A stretch of DNA of 7,567 bases from an uncultured Roseiflexaceae bacterium (GTDB lineage: Bacteria > Chloroflexota > Chloroflexia > Chloroflexales > Roseiflexaceae): assembly GCA_903932805.1 (NCBI GenBank), contig CAIZHO010000016.1, forward strand, positions 1 to 7,567. Direction: 5' to 3'. A model generated the notes under the pieces. The model saw nothing but the letters and a program-made list of their open reading frames with translations. It was not told the DNA's origin and made no database searches. Position 1 is the first letter of the stretch. Every line of letters begins with the position of its first letter. The position numbers and the translations under genes were made by a program. Shown here one piece after another: positions 7,390 to 7,567 of this stretch.

Positions 7390-7434
7390 TGTTTTGTGTG
7401 GAAAGCGCTCCCGTACAGACGGAAGGACAGACCC

Positions 7435-7567
7435 ATGGCAGTGGTAGCAGTAGTCGGCGCTCAATGGGGCGACGAGGGCAAAGGCCATATTATCGATATT
7501 TTGGCGGCACGCGCAGCAACCGTCGTCCGCTATGGCGGTGGCAATAATGCTGGCCACACCGTGGTCA
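7435..7567 (+). CDS. purA: Adenylosuccinate synthetase, N-terminal 44 residues (3' end outside window)
   Basis: PurA joins IMP and aspartate using GTP to form adenylosuccinate, the first committed step from IMP to AMP. The ATG at 7435 has GGAAGGA (7421-7427) 7 bases upstream. The visible N-terminus carries the diagnostic sequence [10 protein letters not shown] (residues 8-17), the GTP/IMP-binding loop of the family. Residue D13 corresponds to the catalytic aspartate and H41 in GGGNNAGHT (35-42 region) to the catalytic histidine. Both are present. The frame stays open to the window edge; the remaining ~380-390 residues expected for the family are outside. It is divergent from the terC-like gene across 112 bases. 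Confidence 0.95.
   Translation, partial: MAVVAVVGAQWGDEGKGHIIDILAARAATVVRYGGGNNAGHTVV

Noticed and set aside
7400..7413. A LacI/CcpA-type operator (GGAAAGCGCTCCCG) upstream of purA.
   Set aside because: Only the left half and the central AGCGCT fit; the right half departs from the palindrome at several positions, and there is no second copy in the window.
7323..7434. A yybP-ykoY (manganese) riboswitch upstream of the TerC-like gene.
   Set aside because: The gap is only 112 bases and shared with purA, the predicted leader is about 20 bases, and I see no matching fold. A covariance-model search would settle it.
1..7567. Mobile elements, CRISPR arrays, tRNA/rRNA genes or long direct repeats.
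   Set aside because: None was seen: no regularly spaced repeats, no transposase motif, no cloverleaf-like segment, and almost all bases are taken up by the six genes.

Overview
This window reads as ordinary, compact bacterial chromosome: fairly GC-rich and densely coding. It holds six genes: four complete and one cut at each edge. No mobile element, CRISPR array, rRNA or tRNA was seen. The gene families (GlgB, a GH57/DUF3536 protein, malate synthase A, a TerC protein with an extended cytosolic-type loop, PurA) and the codon style resemble filamentous Chloroflexota (class Chloroflexia). That placement is a judgement from family resemblance, not a demonstrated fact.

Region 1 (1-6490) is a same-strand block on +. 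It runs: the C-terminal end of a TPR-like helical repeat protein (1-462); glgB, glycogen branching enzyme (485-2386); an 798-residue GH57-family glycoside hydrolase with a DUF3536-type C-terminus (2449-4845); and aceB, malate synthase A (4867-6429). The gaps are 22, 62 and 21 bases and hold a Shine-Dalgarno sequence for each downstream gene. No promoter is evident inside the block, so it is probably one transcription unit starting left of the window. A strong GC hairpin followed by a T-rich tract ends it (6443-6490). The 62-base glgB/GH57 gap is mostly taken up by a hairpin lying immediately before the GH57 ribosome binding site.

Region 2 (6489-7322) is a TerC-family membrane protein on the minus strand, convergent with aceB. 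Region 3 (7323-7434) is a 112-base divergent intergenic region with overlapping -10-like elements facing both ways. Region 4 is the start of purA (adenylosuccinate synthetase) on +, cut by the window end.

How the genes may work together: GlgB makes the alpha-1,6 branches of glycogen. The GH57/DUF3536 protein next to it is probably a second alpha-glucan-active enzyme whose reaction is not known. Malate synthase condenses glyoxylate and acetyl-CoA. Placing it in the same unit suggests coupled control of carbon storage and two-carbon assimilation, but this is inferred from gene order only. The clearest candidates for something undescribed are the function of the GH57/DUF3536 protein, its Cys/His cluster, and the logic of the glycogen-malate synthase unit.
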